Assembly (NCBI RefSeq): GCF_014648195.1
Contig: NZ_BMQQ01000009.1
Coordinates: 168,938-232,937, forward strand
DNA from: Streptomyces purpureus
GTDB lineage: Bacteria > Actinomycetota > Actinomycetes > Streptomycetales > Streptomycetaceae
Reading direction: 5' to 3'
DNA length: 64,000 nucleotides
This document shows, one piece after another, positions 28,473-37,825 of this stretch. The translations under genes and the position numbers were made by a program. Position 1 is the stretch's first letter, and each line of letters opens with the position of its first letter. The notes below the pieces were generated by a model. The model searched no databases. It was not told the DNA's origin and saw nothing but the letters and a program-made list of their open reading frames with translations.

Positions 28473-29426
28473 ATGGACACCGCGGGAACCGACAGTGACG
28501 ACCTCCTCAGCGAGCTGCTGAAGCCGCTCAGGCTCACGGGGGTCTTCGACAGCCGCTGGCACGTCAGCGCGCCCTGGGCCATCGAGGGCGACGCCGAACA
28601 GAGCTGCGCCGTACTCCACTACATCGTCGAGGGCGGCTGCTGGATCTCCGGCGACGGCCAGGCCCCCCTCGAACTGCGCGCCGGCGACCTCATCGTCTTC
28701 CCCACCGGCACCGCCCACCGCCTCTCCGACCGGCCCGACCGGCAGGGCGTTCCCCTCAAGGCCGTCCTGCCCGAACGGCAGCCCGGCACCTCCGGCGAGA
28801 TCCGCATCGAAGGCACCGGCCCCACCAGCCGGCTCCTGTGCGCCGGACTCCACTACGACGCCAGCGCCGCCACCGGCCTCTACCAGGCGCTGCCCTGGGC
28901 GCTGGTCCTGGACGGCGGACAGGTCGACCGGGAGCCGCTGCTCCGCGACACCCTGCGGCTGCTCGCCTCCCCGGACCGGCCCGTCGGACCCGGCGACCGG
29001 CTCATCACTCTGCGCGCCTTCGAGATGGCGCTCGTCCTCGCCCTGCGCCCGCTGCTGCGCGAGTTCACCGACAACCCCGCCTCGCTGCCCGTGCTGCGCC
29101 ACCCGGGCATCAGCCGCGCGCTGGTGATGATCGCGACCCGGTACGCCGAGCCGTGGACCATCGAGTCCCTCGCCCGGGAGGTCGGCATGTCCCGCTCGGC
29201 CTTCACCGCCGCCTTCCGGGCGCTCGTCGGGGAGGCGCCGGCCCGGCATCTGACGGGGCGGCGGATGCAGGAGGCGGCCCGGCTGCTCGGCGAGACCTCG
29301 GTACCGCAGTCCGCGGTGCCCGAGCGGGTCGGCTACCGCAGCGCGGTCGGCTTCCATCTGGCGTTCCGCAAGTGGTTCGGCAAGACGCCGGGGGAGTACC
29401 GGGCGGGGGCGGCCAGCGCCGCCTGA
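28473..29426 (+). CDS. AraC-family regulator with cupin sensor domain
   Basis: 317 residues. The N-terminal cupin (AraC_binding/cupin_6 type; LHYIVEGGCWISGDGQAPLE then GDLIVFPTGTAHRL) should bind a small ligand. The C-terminal 100 residues hold two helix-turn-helix units (PWTIESLAREVGMSRSAFTA and PQSAVPERVGYRSAVGFHLAFRKWFGKTPGEYR). In the second unit VPERVGY replaces the usual VAxxVGY. It sits between the NmrA-like gene and the four-gene oxygenase operon, so it is the obvious candidate regulator of both. Many members of this subfamily control quinone or aromatic stress genes; that is family knowledge. Confidence 0.93.
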   Translation: MDTAGTDSDDLLSELLKPLRLTGVFDSRWHVSAPWAIEGDAEQSCAVLHYIVEGGCWISGDGQAPLELRAGDLIVFPTGTAHRLSDRPDRQGVPLKAVLPERQPGTSGEIRIEGTGPTSRLLCAGLHYDASAATGLYQALPWALVLDGGQVDREPLLRDTLRLLASPDRPVGPGDRLITLRAFEMALVLALRPLLREFTDNPASLPVLRHPGISRALVMIATRYAEPWTIESLAREVGMSRSAFTAAFRALVGEAPARHLTGRRMQEAARLLGETSVPQSAVPERVGYRSAVGFHLAFRKWFGKTPGEYRAGAASAA

Positions 29427-29625
29427 GCCCGTCCTGCCGTTCGTGCCCCTACGCGCGCCTTGCGCAAGCGCCGTCCGAAACCGCAAGCGGAATATGCCGA
29501 CCCTGCCCGGCTCCTCCCGGCCTGGCCGGTTCTTAAGGACCACTGGACGGACGTTCATTGCCGCAGGTGGCCATGGGGGGACAGGCTCTGCGTCGGGGCG
29601 CGGCCGTGACGCATGAGGAGAACTG

Positions 29626-31074
29626 GTGACGAGGTCCGGACGGGATTATCTGGAATCACTGCGCGACGAACGGGAGATCTGGCTCGACGGCGAGCGGGTG
29701 GGGGACATCACCCGCCATCCGGCCTTCCGCAACACCGCGGCGTCGATCGCCCGGCTCTACGACCTGGCGCACGACTCCGAGCACACCCCGGTTCTTACCG
29801 AGGACGGCACGCACCGGGCGTTCGCGGTGCCCCGCTCGTACGAGGACCTGGTCGCCAGGCGCGAGGCGTACCGCGTGTGGGCCAAAGCCGGCTACGGCTT
29901 CCTGGGCCGCACCCCCGACTGCATGGCGGGCGGCGCCGCCGGATTCGCCGCCGTGCCCCACGTCTTCACGACCGACGCGTTCGACGGCGCGGAGAACGCC
30001 CTCGCCCACCACCGCAGGCTGGCCGAGGGCGACCTCTTCGCCGCCTTCACCCTCACCAATCCGCCGACCGCCCGCCCCGGGTCCGCCCACCCGGGGGACG
30101 ACGATCCGGTCGTGCGGGTCGTCGCCGAGAAGGACGGCGGGATCGTGGTCCGCGGCGCCAAGATGATCGGCACCGCCGCAGTCTTCGCCAACGAGGTCGT
30201 CGTCGGCACCATCGAACCGCTCGCCCCGGGCGACACCGACCGGGCCGTCTGCTTCTCCGTCCCGGTCGACACCCCCGGGCTGCGGCTCGTCGCCCGTACC
30301 TCCTACGAGGCCGCGGCCCGCAGCGTCTTCGACAACCCGCTCTCCTCCCGCTTCGACGAGAACGACGCGCTGCTCGTCTGCGACGACGTCTTCGTGCCCT
30401 GGGAGAACGTGCTCGCCCACCGCGACCCGGACGTCACCTTCCGGATGTGGTGGGACACCCCCGCCTACCTCAACCTCAGCCACCAGGCCGCCGCCCGCTT
30501 CTGGACCAAGCTCGAATTCCTCACCGGCATCGCCATCCTGCTGGCCAAGGCGAACGGCACCTACGACCTGCCGCCCGTCACCCAGGCCATCGGCCGGCTC
30601 CTCGGCAAGGTCGCCCAGGCCAAGGCCTTCGTGCTCGCCGCCGAGGCCTCCTGCACCCCGGTCGACGGCGGCCGCGGCGGCGTCGCGCCCGGCCAGGACA
30701 TCTCCTTCGCCCACCGCATCATGGCCGGCGAGGTGTACCCCCAGGCCGTCCAGGAGATCCGGCTCCTGGCCGGCGGCGGCCTCATCCAGCTCCCCTCCGG
30801 CCGGGACCTGCTCCACCCCGAGCTCGGGCCGCTCGTCGGTACGTACCTGCGCGCACCCGGCAGCCCCGCCGAGGACCGGATCAAGCTCCTCAAGCTCGCC
30901 TGGGACGCGCTCGGTTCGGAGTTCGCCGGCCGCCACGAGCAGTACGAGCGCCTCTACCACGGCGCCCCGCACGTCTACCTGACCCAGCAGGCCACGCAGG
31001 GCGTCGACGCCTGCGAGAGCCTGGCCCGGGCCTGCCTGGACGGCTACGGCCTGGAGACGGGCCCGCGGCAATGA
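29626..31074 (+). CDS. HpaB-family flavin-dependent aromatic monooxygenase
   Basis: 482 residues from a GTG after GAGGAGA. Two-component 4-hydroxyphenylacetate 3-hydroxylase fold: N-terminal helical part with DYLESLRDEREIWLDGERV, the acyl-CoA-dehydrogenase-like flavin site (KMIGTAAVFANEVVVGT), DDVFVPWENVL, and a C-terminal helical bundle ending in the tetramer interface. Such enzymes hydroxylate phenols, kynurenine or anthranilate derivatives using reduced FAD from a separate reductase. No HpaC-type reductase is encoded nearby, so a shared reductase must serve it. First gene of a four-gene operon; its stop overlaps the MFS start (ATGA). Substrate unknown. Confidence 0.9.
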   Translation: MTRSGRDYLESLRDEREIWLDGERVGDITRHPAFRNTAASIARLYDLAHDSEHTPVLTEDGTHRAFAVPRSYEDLVARREAYRVWAKAGYGFLGRTPDCMAGGAAGFAAVPHVFTTDAFDGAENALAHHRRLAEGDLFAAFTLTNPPTARPGSAHPGDDDPVVRVVAEKDGGIVVRGAKMIGTAAVFANEVVVGTIEPLAPGDTDRAVCFSVPVDTPGLRLVARTSYEAAARSVFDNPLSSRFDENDALLVCDDVFVPWENVLAHRDPDVTFRMWWDTPAYLNLSHQAAARFWTKLEFLTGIAILLAKANGTYDLPPVTQAIGRLLGKVAQAKAFVLAAEASCTPVDGGRGGVAPGQDISFAHRIMAGEVYPQAVQEIRLLAGGGLIQLPSGRDLLHPELGPLVGTYLRAPGSPAEDRIKLLKLAWDALGSEFAGRHEQYERLYHGAPHVYLTQQATQGVDACESLARACLDGYGLETGPRQ

Positions 31075-32639
31075 ACCCCGGCCTCCGCGCCGCCTCGGCG
31101 CTGCTCGCCACCACCCAGCTGCTGCTGATCATGGACACCGCGCTCGTCAACGTCGCGCTGCCGTCGATCGGCGACGACCTCGGCTCCGGCTCCGCCGGGC
31201 TGTCCTGGGTGGCCAACGCCTACCTGATCACCTTCGGCGGACTGCTGCTGCTCGGCGGCCGGGCGGCCGACCTACTCGGCCACCGCAGGGTGTTCACCGC
31301 CGGGCTCCTGCTGCTCGCCGCCGCCTCGGCGGCCGGCGGCCTCGCACACAGCGCGGCCGAGCTGACCGCCGCACGCGCCGCGCAGGGCGTCGGCGCCGCG
31401 CTCGCCGCGGCCGCCGCGTTCGCGCACCTGCTCCTGCTCTTCCCCGACGGCCCCGCCCGGCACAAGGCGCTCGGAGCGTTCGCCGCGATGGGCGGGCTCG
31501 GCGGTGTCCTGGGCACCGTCCTCGGCGGGGTCCTCACCAACCTCCTCGGCTGGCGCTCCACCTTCTGGCTCAACGTCCTCCTCGGCCTGCTCCTCGCCGC
31601 CCTGGCCCCCCGCGTCCTCGCCGCCGCGCGCCCGGGCCTGCCCGGCCAGGCGTGGAGGGCGGCTGCGCGCCACGAGGCGGCGGAGGTGGGTCCGGGTGGC
31701 CGGAGTCCGGCGGGGTCCGCGCAGGGGCCGCGTCCGCACCCGCCCGGCCGGGAAAGCCCGGGCCTCCTCGCGGGCGGAACCCCGGGCCGCGGCGCCGCCG
31801 GCGGGTTCGACCTGGGCGGGGCGCTCACCGCCACCGGTGGGCTCTCGCTGCTCGCCTTCGCGCTCGTCGGCGCGGGCGACAGCGGGTGGACGAGCGTCCG
31901 TACGCTCGCCGCCGGCGCGGCCGGGTTCGTCCTGCTGGCCGTCTTCGCCGTGGTGGAGCGGCGCGCCGCCCGGCCGCTCGTCCCCCCGGCCGTCCTGAGG
32001 CGGCCCGCGCTGCGCCGCGCCAACCTCCTGAGCGCTCTCGCCCAGATGACGCTCTTCCCGATGTTCTTCCTGGTCAGCCTCCATCTGCAGCGGGTGCTCG
32101 AACACACCCCGCTGACCGGCGGCCTCGGCCTCCTGCCGCTCTCGCTTGTGGTGGTCGCGGTCGCACCCCGAACCGGCCGGATCATCACCCGGCTCGGCGT
32201 CACCCGGACCATGACCCTCGGGTTCGGGCTGCTGTTCGCCGGCACCCTCTGGCTCGCCCTGGCGCTGCGCGCCGACGGCACCTTCCTCACCACCGTCCTC
32301 GCACCCAGCCTCGTCCTGGGTGCCGCCCTGCCGCTGGTCATGGTCACCACCAATGTGGCCGCCACGGCAGAGGCCACCGCCGAGGAGACCGGGCTCGCCT
32401 CCGGACTCGTCAACACCAGCCAGCAGTTCGGCTCGGTACTCGGCCTGGCCGTCCTGGTGGCCGTGGCCACCACCGCCCGTACCGGAACGGGGCTCGCCGC
32501 CGAGACCACCGGCCACACGGCGGCCCTGCTCACCGGCGCCGCCTTCGCCGCGGTGGCCGCCCTGCTCTCCGTACGGCTCCGCCTGCCCGGGTCCGCGACG
32601 GCGCCACCGCGCCCGGACCGGGTGGGCGACCCGCGGTGA
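31071..32639 (+). CDS. MFS exporter, DHA2 (EmrB/QacA) type, with extended central loop
   Basis: 522 residues, about 14 membrane helices. Motifs: LLIMDTALVNVALPSIGDDL in helix 1, GGRAADLLGHRR (motif A) and AARAAQGVGAALAAA (motif B). Compared with the family, the loop after helix 6 carries about 45 extra Gly/Pro/Arg/Ala-rich residues (around residues 190-245), probably an in-frame insertion of GC-rich repeat DNA. Overlaps the HpaB-like gene by four bases, so it is probably the exporter of the pathway product, or self-protection. Ends 58 bases before the PrnB-like gene. Confidence 0.9.
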   Translation: MNPGLRAASALLATTQLLLIMDTALVNVALPSIGDDLGSGSAGLSWVANAYLITFGGLLLLGGRAADLLGHRRVFTAGLLLLAAASAAGGLAHSAAELTAARAAQGVGAALAAAAAFAHLLLLFPDGPARHKALGAFAAMGGLGGVLGTVLGGVLTNLLGWRSTFWLNVLLGLLLAALAPRVLAAARPGLPGQAWRAAARHEAAEVGPGGRSPAGSAQGPRPHPPGRESPGLLAGGTPGRGAAGGFDLGGALTATGGLSLLAFALVGAGDSGWTSVRTLAAGAAGFVLLAVFAVVERRAARPLVPPAVLRRPALRRANLLSALAQMTLFPMFFLVSLHLQRVLEHTPLTGGLGLLPLSLVVVAVAPRTGRIITRLGVTRTMTLGFGLLFAGTLWLALALRADGTFLTTVLAPSLVLGAALPLVMVTTNVAATAEATAEETGLASGLVNTSQQFGSVLGLAVLVAVATTARTGTGLAAETTGHTAALLTGAAFAAVAALLSVRLRLPGSATAPPRPDRVGDPR

Positions 32640-32697
32640 CCGCCTGACGCGGACCGCACCCGCCCGCCGACTCGCCTCTCCCGAGGGGGACTCTCCG

Positions 32698-33825
32698 TTG
32701 ACCCTGTACGACCTCGTCGCGCCCGGCCTCGACACCATCGGCGATCCGCGCTACCGCATCGCCGAGATCCGCGCGGCCGACCCGCTCGGCGCCGACGCCC
32801 TGCTCGCCGCGGTGCCCGCGATGAACCGGGACGCCGACGTCCCCGCGCTCACCGTCGCCCTCCGCGCCCTCCTGCCGGACCTCGACCGGGTCGCCGAATG
32901 GAGCATCGTCGACGCCCTGGCCGCCATGCGCGACCTCGGCCTGCTGCTCGGCTCCCTCAAACGCCACGGCACCCAGCCGCTCACCGCGGTCCCCGAAGTC
33001 CTGCCCGTCCTGGAGGAGCTCGCCCGCCGCACCGACATGGTGCCCCGCGACACCGTGCACCACTACACCACCTGGAACCCGCTCGGCCGCCGCCAGCGCA
33101 TGTACACCGGACACCCCATGGAGGCCGACCTCCAGGAGGCCGTCCGCATGGCGTTCCCCGGTCTGGTCGCCGCCCTCGACAGCTGCGAGGAGCTGACCCG
33201 GCTCGAACCGTACGACCCGGGCTTCGCCCACGTCCTCGACCGCACCGCCCACCACGTCCGCGTCCTGGTCGACTCCATCGACTTCACCGTCGCCAACGTC
33301 TCACCGGTGTTCTTCGCCCGCACCCTGCGCTCGTACTTCGAGGACATCGACGTCGGCGGCCGCAGCTACCTCGGCCCGGCCGCCGCCCAGGTCCCGCTCT
33401 GGCTGGTCGACCTGACGCTCTGGCAGTCCGACCGCTCGCACCCCGGCTACGACGCCTTCCTCGCCGACTCGATCTGCTACAGCCTCCCGGACTGGCGGGC
33501 CTTCCACGCCCGGCACGCGGGCACCACCTCCGCCGTCTCCAAGCTCTCCGCCGCCATCAGCTGGGAGACCGTCCACCGGCTGCCCCCGGTGCTCGCCGCC
33601 TCCGCCGAGTCCCTCGCCCGTGTCCTGCGCCTGCTCAAGACCTTCAGGGCCCGCCACATCGGCATCGCCCGCAAGGCCTACGAAGACGGCATACGCCTCT
33701 ACGACGAGGGCAGCGGCGGCGCACCGGTGGCGCTGCTCCGCTCGATACTCGACCTGACCCGGGACAACGAGACGCTGGTACGCCGCAGCATCCTCAGGCC
33801 CGGCGCCGGCTCCACGGCCGCCTGA
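32698..33825 (+). CDS. PrnB-like heme-dependent enzyme (IDO/TDO superfamily)
   Basis: 375 residues from a TTG at 32698 placed eight bases after GAGGGGGA; no ATG or GTG fits better. Resembles monodechloroaminopyrrolnitrin synthase PrnB (about 361 residues), which rearranges chlorotryptophan in pyrrolnitrin synthesis and has an indoleamine-dioxygenase fold. Supporting segments: HHYTTWNPLGRRQRMYTG, DPGFAHVLDRTAHHVRVLVD, FFARTLRSYFEDI. FRARHIGIARKAYEDG contains His320, which I align with the PrnB proximal heme ligand. No halogenase is present, so the substrate need not be chlorinated; an indole or tryptophan derivative is likely. Ten bases separate it from the flavin hydroxylase. Confidence 0.8.
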   Translation: MTLYDLVAPGLDTIGDPRYRIAEIRAADPLGADALLAAVPAMNRDADVPALTVALRALLPDLDRVAEWSIVDALAAMRDLGLLLGSLKRHGTQPLTAVPEVLPVLEELARRTDMVPRDTVHHYTTWNPLGRRQRMYTGHPMEADLQEAVRMAFPGLVAALDSCEELTRLEPYDPGFAHVLDRTAHHVRVLVDSIDFTVANVSPVFFARTLRSYFEDIDVGGRSYLGPAAAQVPLWLVDLTLWQSDRSHPGYDAFLADSICYSLPDWRAFHARHAGTTSAVSKLSAAISWETVHRLPPVLAASAESLARVLRLLKTFRARHIGIARKAYEDGIRLYDEGSGGAPVALLRSILDLTRDNETLVRRSILRPGAGSTAA

Positions 33826-33834
33826 GGAGACCCC

Positions 33835-35142
33835 ATGAACCTCCCACGCCACTCGCCCCAGATAGTGATCGCAGGCGGCGGTGTCGCCGGACTCACCGCC
33901 GCGCTCGCCCTGCACGCCGCCGGCTTCGACCGGATCACCGTCGTCGAGGCGGCCCGCGAGATCCAGCCGGTCGGCGCCGGACTGAACGTCCTGCCCAACG
34001 CCGTCCGCGAGCTGGACGCCCTCGGCCTCCTCGCCCGCCTGGAGGCCCGCGCCGTCCGCACCCGCGAACTGCGCTACTACCACCGCACCGGCGGTCTGAT
34101 CTCGCGCACCCCGCGCGGTCTCGCCGCCGGCTACCGCTGGCCCCAGCTCTCCCTGCACCGCGGCCACCTCCAGCAGGTCCTCGCCGACGCCGTACGCGAA
34201 CGGCTCGGCCCCACCGCCCTGGTCGCCGGAGTGCGGGTCAGCGGCGTCGACGTCCACCCCGGCGGCCGCCCGCGGGTCCGCCTCGAACACCGCGACGGAG
34301 CCGTACGCGGCCACGCCTCCCTGGAACCGGACCTCCTCATCGGCGCCGACGGCATCCGCTCGGCCGTACGCGCCGCACTGAACCCCGAGGAGGGCGCCCC
34401 GCCCTGGAACGGCCGGCTCATCTGGCGCGGCACCTCCTGGATGGCCGCCGACCAGGCCCCCGACACCATGTTCATCGCCGGCGACGACCGGAACAAGGCC
34501 GTCGTCTACCCGCTGACCGAGCCGGACGCGTACGGCGCCGTCCTGGTCAACTGGGCGCTGGTGGGGCCGTCCGCCGCCGGTGACGAGACCATCAGGGGCG
34601 ACTGGAACCGGCCCGTGCCCGTGGCGAGCTTCGTGCACCACTTCGAAGGCTGGGAGTTCGACGGCGTCGCCGTCGCCGACATCCTGCGCGCCTCCGACGG
34701 CACCGCCTACGAGTACCCGATGGTCGACCGGGAACCCCTCGACCGCTGGAGCCACGGCCGTACGACCCTGATCGGCGACGCGGCCCATGCCATGTACCCG
34801 GCGGGCTCCAACGGCGCCACCCAGTCCGTCGTCGACGCCCGCGCCCTCGCACACGCGCTCGCCGTGCACCACCGCGACCCCGCCGCCGCGCTCCAGGCCT
34901 ACGAGGCCGACCGCAGGCCCGCGACGACCGCACTCCAGCACGCCAACCGGCAGCTCGGCCCCGAGATCGTCATCAATCTGGCGCACGAGCGCGCCCCGCA
35001 CGGCTTCACCGACATCGAGAAGGTCATCCCGCGCGAGGAACTGGCCGAGATCGCGGCACGGTACGCGGCCACCGGAGCCTTCGACGCGGCCACCGTCAAC
35101 CGGGGCTCCCCCTACGCCCCGCCGCTGGGCGCACCGATCTGA
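33835..35142 (+). CDS. PhzS-like FAD-dependent aromatic hydroxylase
   Basis: 435 residues from an ATG after GAGGAGA. Group A flavin monooxygenase: IVIAGGGVAGLTAALALHAA (GxGxxG FAD site), DLLIGADGIRSAVR (DG motif) and LIGDAAHAMYPAGSNGATQS (GD motif). EYPMVDREPLDRW and the adjoining region match the style of the phenazine monooxygenase PhzS, closest to my recollection among characterised members. Expected reaction: NADH-dependent hydroxylation, or decarboxylative hydroxylation, of an aromatic acid. Last gene of the operon after the PrnB-like enzyme; the true substrate is unknown. Confidence 0.9.
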   Translation: MNLPRHSPQIVIAGGGVAGLTAALALHAAGFDRITVVEAAREIQPVGAGLNVLPNAVRELDALGLLARLEARAVRTRELRYYHRTGGLISRTPRGLAAGYRWPQLSLHRGHLQQVLADAVRERLGPTALVAGVRVSGVDVHPGGRPRVRLEHRDGAVRGHASLEPDLLIGADGIRSAVRAALNPEEGAPPWNGRLIWRGTSWMAADQAPDTMFIAGDDRNKAVVYPLTEPDAYGAVLVNWALVGPSAAGDETIRGDWNRPVPVASFVHHFEGWEFDGVAVADILRASDGTAYEYPMVDREPLDRWSHGRTTLIGDAAHAMYPAGSNGATQSVVDARALAHALAVHHRDPAAALQAYEADRRPATTALQHANRQLGPEIVINLAHERAPHGFTDIEKVIPREELAEIAARYAATGAFDAATVNRGSPYAPPLGAPI

Positions 35143-35281
35143 CCCCGCGCCCCCGCGAGCGCCCGTGACTCCGTGCGCCGTGGTTGCGCGGGGAGGGCCG
35201 GTCTACCGTCGTGCGGACACGGCCGGACGCACAGCGTGGTGTGTTCGCCCCATTTGTACCTCCCCTGCGAAGGTGGAACAC

Positions 35282-37825
35282 GTGAAGGCAATCCGTCGAT
35301 TCACTGTGCGCCCCGTCCTCCCCGACACCCTTCGACCACTCAGCGACCTGGCCCGCAATCTGCGCTGGTCCTGGCATGCCGAGACCCGAGAGCTGTTCCG
35401 CTCCGTCGACCCCGACGGCTGGCGGGCCGCCGGCGGTGATCCCGTCCGGCTCCTCGGCTCCGTCCCCGCCGCGCGGCTCGCCGAACTCGCGGCGGACGAG
35501 GACTTCCTCGGCCGCCTCGCCGCGGCGGCCGGCGACCTCGACGACTATTTGCACAGACCGCGCTGGTACCAGGAACAACACGGCGACCTGCCGGCCGGCA
35601 TCGCCTACTTCTCGCCCGAATTCGGCATCAACGCCGCCCTGCCCCAGTACTCCGGCGGCCTCGGCATCCTCGCCGGCGACCATCTGAAGTCCGCGAGCGA
35701 CCTCGGCGTCCCCCTCACCGGCGTCGGGCTCCTCTACCGTCACGGCTACTTCCGCCAGACCCTCTCCCGCGAGGGCTGGCAGCAGGAGCACTACCCCGTA
35801 CTCGACCCCCACGAGCTGCCCCTGACCCTGCTCCGCGAGGAGGACGGCACCCCTGCCCGGGTCTCCCTCGCCCTGCCCGGCGGCCGCGCCCTGCACGCCC
35901 ACATCTGGGTCGCCCAGGTCGGCCGGGTGCCGCTGCTCATGCTCGACTCCGACGTCGAGGAGAACCAGCCCGGCGAACGCGACGTCACCGACCGGCTGTA
36001 CGGCGGCGGCAGCGAGCACCGGCTGCTCCAGGAGATGCTCCTCGGCATCGGCGGCGTACGCGCCGTACGCACCCACTGCCGGCTCACCGGCGCCCCCGCC
36101 CCCGAGGTCTTCCACACCAACGAAGGCCACGCCGGACTCCTCGGCCTCGAACGCATCCGCGAACTGGCCGGCGAAGGCCTCGCCTTCGACGAGGCGCTGG
36201 AGGCGGTGCGGGCCGGTACGGTCTTCACCACCCACACCCCGGTGCCCGCGGGCATCGACCGCTTCGACCGCGACCTGATCGGACGTCACTTCGGTGAGGG
36301 CGGCGAACTGCCCGGCGTCGACGTCCAACGGATCCTCGCCCTCGGCACCGAGACCTACCCCGGCGGCACCCCCGGCCTGTTCAACATGGCCGTCATGGGG
36401 CTGCGCCTGGCCCAGCGCGCCAACGGCGTCTCCACCCTGCACGGCGCGGTCAGCCGGGAGATGTTCGCGGGTCTGTGGCCCGGCTTCGACCCCGAGGAAG
36501 TCCCCATCACCTCGGTCACCAACGGCGTCCACGCCCCCACCTGGGTCGCCCCAGAGGTGGACCGCCTCGGCCCCGACCCCGCCCCCGCCGAGCTCTGGCA
36601 GCTCCGCCGCACCCTGCGCGAGCAGCTCGTCGGCGAGGTACGCGACCGGCTGCGCGCCTCCTGGCGCCAGCGCGGCGCCGTCACCGCCGAACTCGGCTGG
36701 ATCGACTCCGTCCTCGACCCCGACGTCCTCACCATCGGCTTCGCCCGCCGCGTCCCCTCGTACAAACGCCTCACCCTGATGCTCCGCGACCCCGAACGGC
36801 TCACCCGGCTGCTGCTCCATCCCACCCAGCCGGTGCAGATCGTCGTCGCCGGCAAGGCCCACCCCGCCGACGACGGCGGAAAACGGCTCGTCCAGGAGCT
36901 GGTGCGGTTCGCCGACGACCCGAAGGTGCGCCACCGGATCGTCTTCCTGCCCGACTACGGCATGGCCATGGCCCGCACGCTCTACCCCGGCTGCGACGTC
37001 TGGCTCAACAACCCCCTGCGGCCCCTGGAGGCCTGCGGCACCAGCGGGATGAAGGCCGCGCTCAACGGCTGCCTCAACCTCTCCGTCCTGGACGGCTGGT
37101 GGGACGAGTGGTTCGACCCCGACTTCGGCTGGGCCATCCCCACCGCCGACGGCGCCCCGAGCGAGGACCGCCGCGACGACCTGGAGGCCCACGCGCTCTA
37201 CGAGCTCATCGAGGACCGGGTCGCCCCCCGCTTCTACGACCGCGGCGACTCGGGCGTCCCCGAACGCTGGACGGAGATGGTCCGCAGGACCCTCACCAAC
37301 CTCGGCCCGAAGGTCCTCGCCGACCGGATGGTCCGGCAGTACGTGGAGCGGCTCTACGCCCCCGCGGCCCGCGCCCACCGCGCCCTCGACCACGACCGGG
37401 CCCGGGAACTGGCCGCCTGGAAGGCCCGGGTCAGGGCCGCCTGGCCCGAGGTCGCCGTGGACCACGTGGAGGCTGGCGAGGAGTGCGGGGTCGTCGAACT
37501 CGGCGCCACCCTCGCCCTGCGCGTGCGGGCCGCGCTCGGCCCACTGCGCCCCGAGGACGTCGAGGTCCAGGCGGTCGCCGGCCGCGTCGACACCGACGAC
37601 CGGATCGGCGACGCCCGTATCTGCACCCTGAAACCCACCGGCGGGCCCGACCTGGAGGGCCGCTGGTGCTTCGAGGGGCCGCTCGCCCTGGACCGCACCG
37701 GCTCGTTCGGCTGCACGGTCCGGATCCTGCCCGCCCACCGGCTCCTGGCCACCGGGGCGGACCTGGGCCTGGTCGCGCTGCCCACGGAGTCGACCGGGGA
37801 GGGGGCGGGCGTCCTCATGAGATGA
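35282..37825 (+). CDS. glgP: Glycogen/alpha-glucan phosphorylase
   Basis: 847 residues from a GTG after GAAGGTGGAA. Releases glucose 1-phosphate from alpha-1,4-glucan with pyridoxal phosphate. Belongs to the shorter GT35 subtype with a DUF3417 N-terminal module (about residues 10-115: LRPLSDLARNLRWSWHAETR). EFGINAALPQYSGGLGILAGDH, VFHTNEGHAGLLGLE and SYKRLTLMLRDP are present, and the cofactor Lys is in ACGTSGMKAALNG. In the S. coelicolor order I recall, glgP lies directly next to glgE; here they are divergent but separated by the 8-kb accessory block. Its last 11 bases overlap the convergent membrane-protein gene. Confidence 0.96.
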   Translation: MKAIRRFTVRPVLPDTLRPLSDLARNLRWSWHAETRELFRSVDPDGWRAAGGDPVRLLGSVPAARLAELAADEDFLGRLAAAAGDLDDYLHRPRWYQEQHGDLPAGIAYFSPEFGINAALPQYSGGLGILAGDHLKSASDLGVPLTGVGLLYRHGYFRQTLSREGWQQEHYPVLDPHELPLTLLREEDGTPARVSLALPGGRALHAHIWVAQVGRVPLLMLDSDVEENQPGERDVTDRLYGGGSEHRLLQEMLLGIGGVRAVRTHCRLTGAPAPEVFHTNEGHAGLLGLERIRELAGEGLAFDEALEAVRAGTVFTTHTPVPAGIDRFDRDLIGRHFGEGGELPGVDVQRILALGTETYPGGTPGLFNMAVMGLRLAQRANGVSTLHGAVSREMFAGLWPGFDPEEVPITSVTNGVHAPTWVAPEVDRLGPDPAPAELWQLRRTLREQLVGEVRDRLRASWRQRGAVTAELGWIDSVLDPDVLTIGFARRVPSYKRLTLMLRDPERLTRLLLHPTQPVQIVVAGKAHPADDGGKRLVQELVRFADDPKVRHRIVFLPDYGMAMARTLYPGCDVWLNNPLRPLEACGTSGMKAALNGCLNLSVLDGWWDEWFDPDFGWAIPTADGAPSEDRRDDLEAHALYELIEDRVAPRFYDRGDSGVPERWTEMVRRTLTNLGPKVLADRMVRQYVERLYAPAARAHRALDHDRARELAAWKARVRAAWPEVAVDHVEAGEECGVVELGATLALRVRAALGPLRPEDVEVQAVAGRVDTDDRIGDARICTLKPTGGPDLEGRWCFEGPLALDRTGSFGCTVRILPAHRLLATGADLGLVALPTESTGEGAGVLMR

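Noticed and set aside
29626..35142. Pyrrolnitrin or phenazine biosynthetic cluster
   Set aside because: Only PrnB-like and PhzS-like single genes occur. No halogenases (PrnA/PrnC), Rieske oxygenase (PrnD) or phzA-G core genes are present.
34787..35281. N-terminal extension of glgP to 1012 residues
   Set aside because: It lies antisense-like in another frame over the end of the PhzS-like gene; the GTG at 35282 starts exactly at the conserved DUF3417 region.
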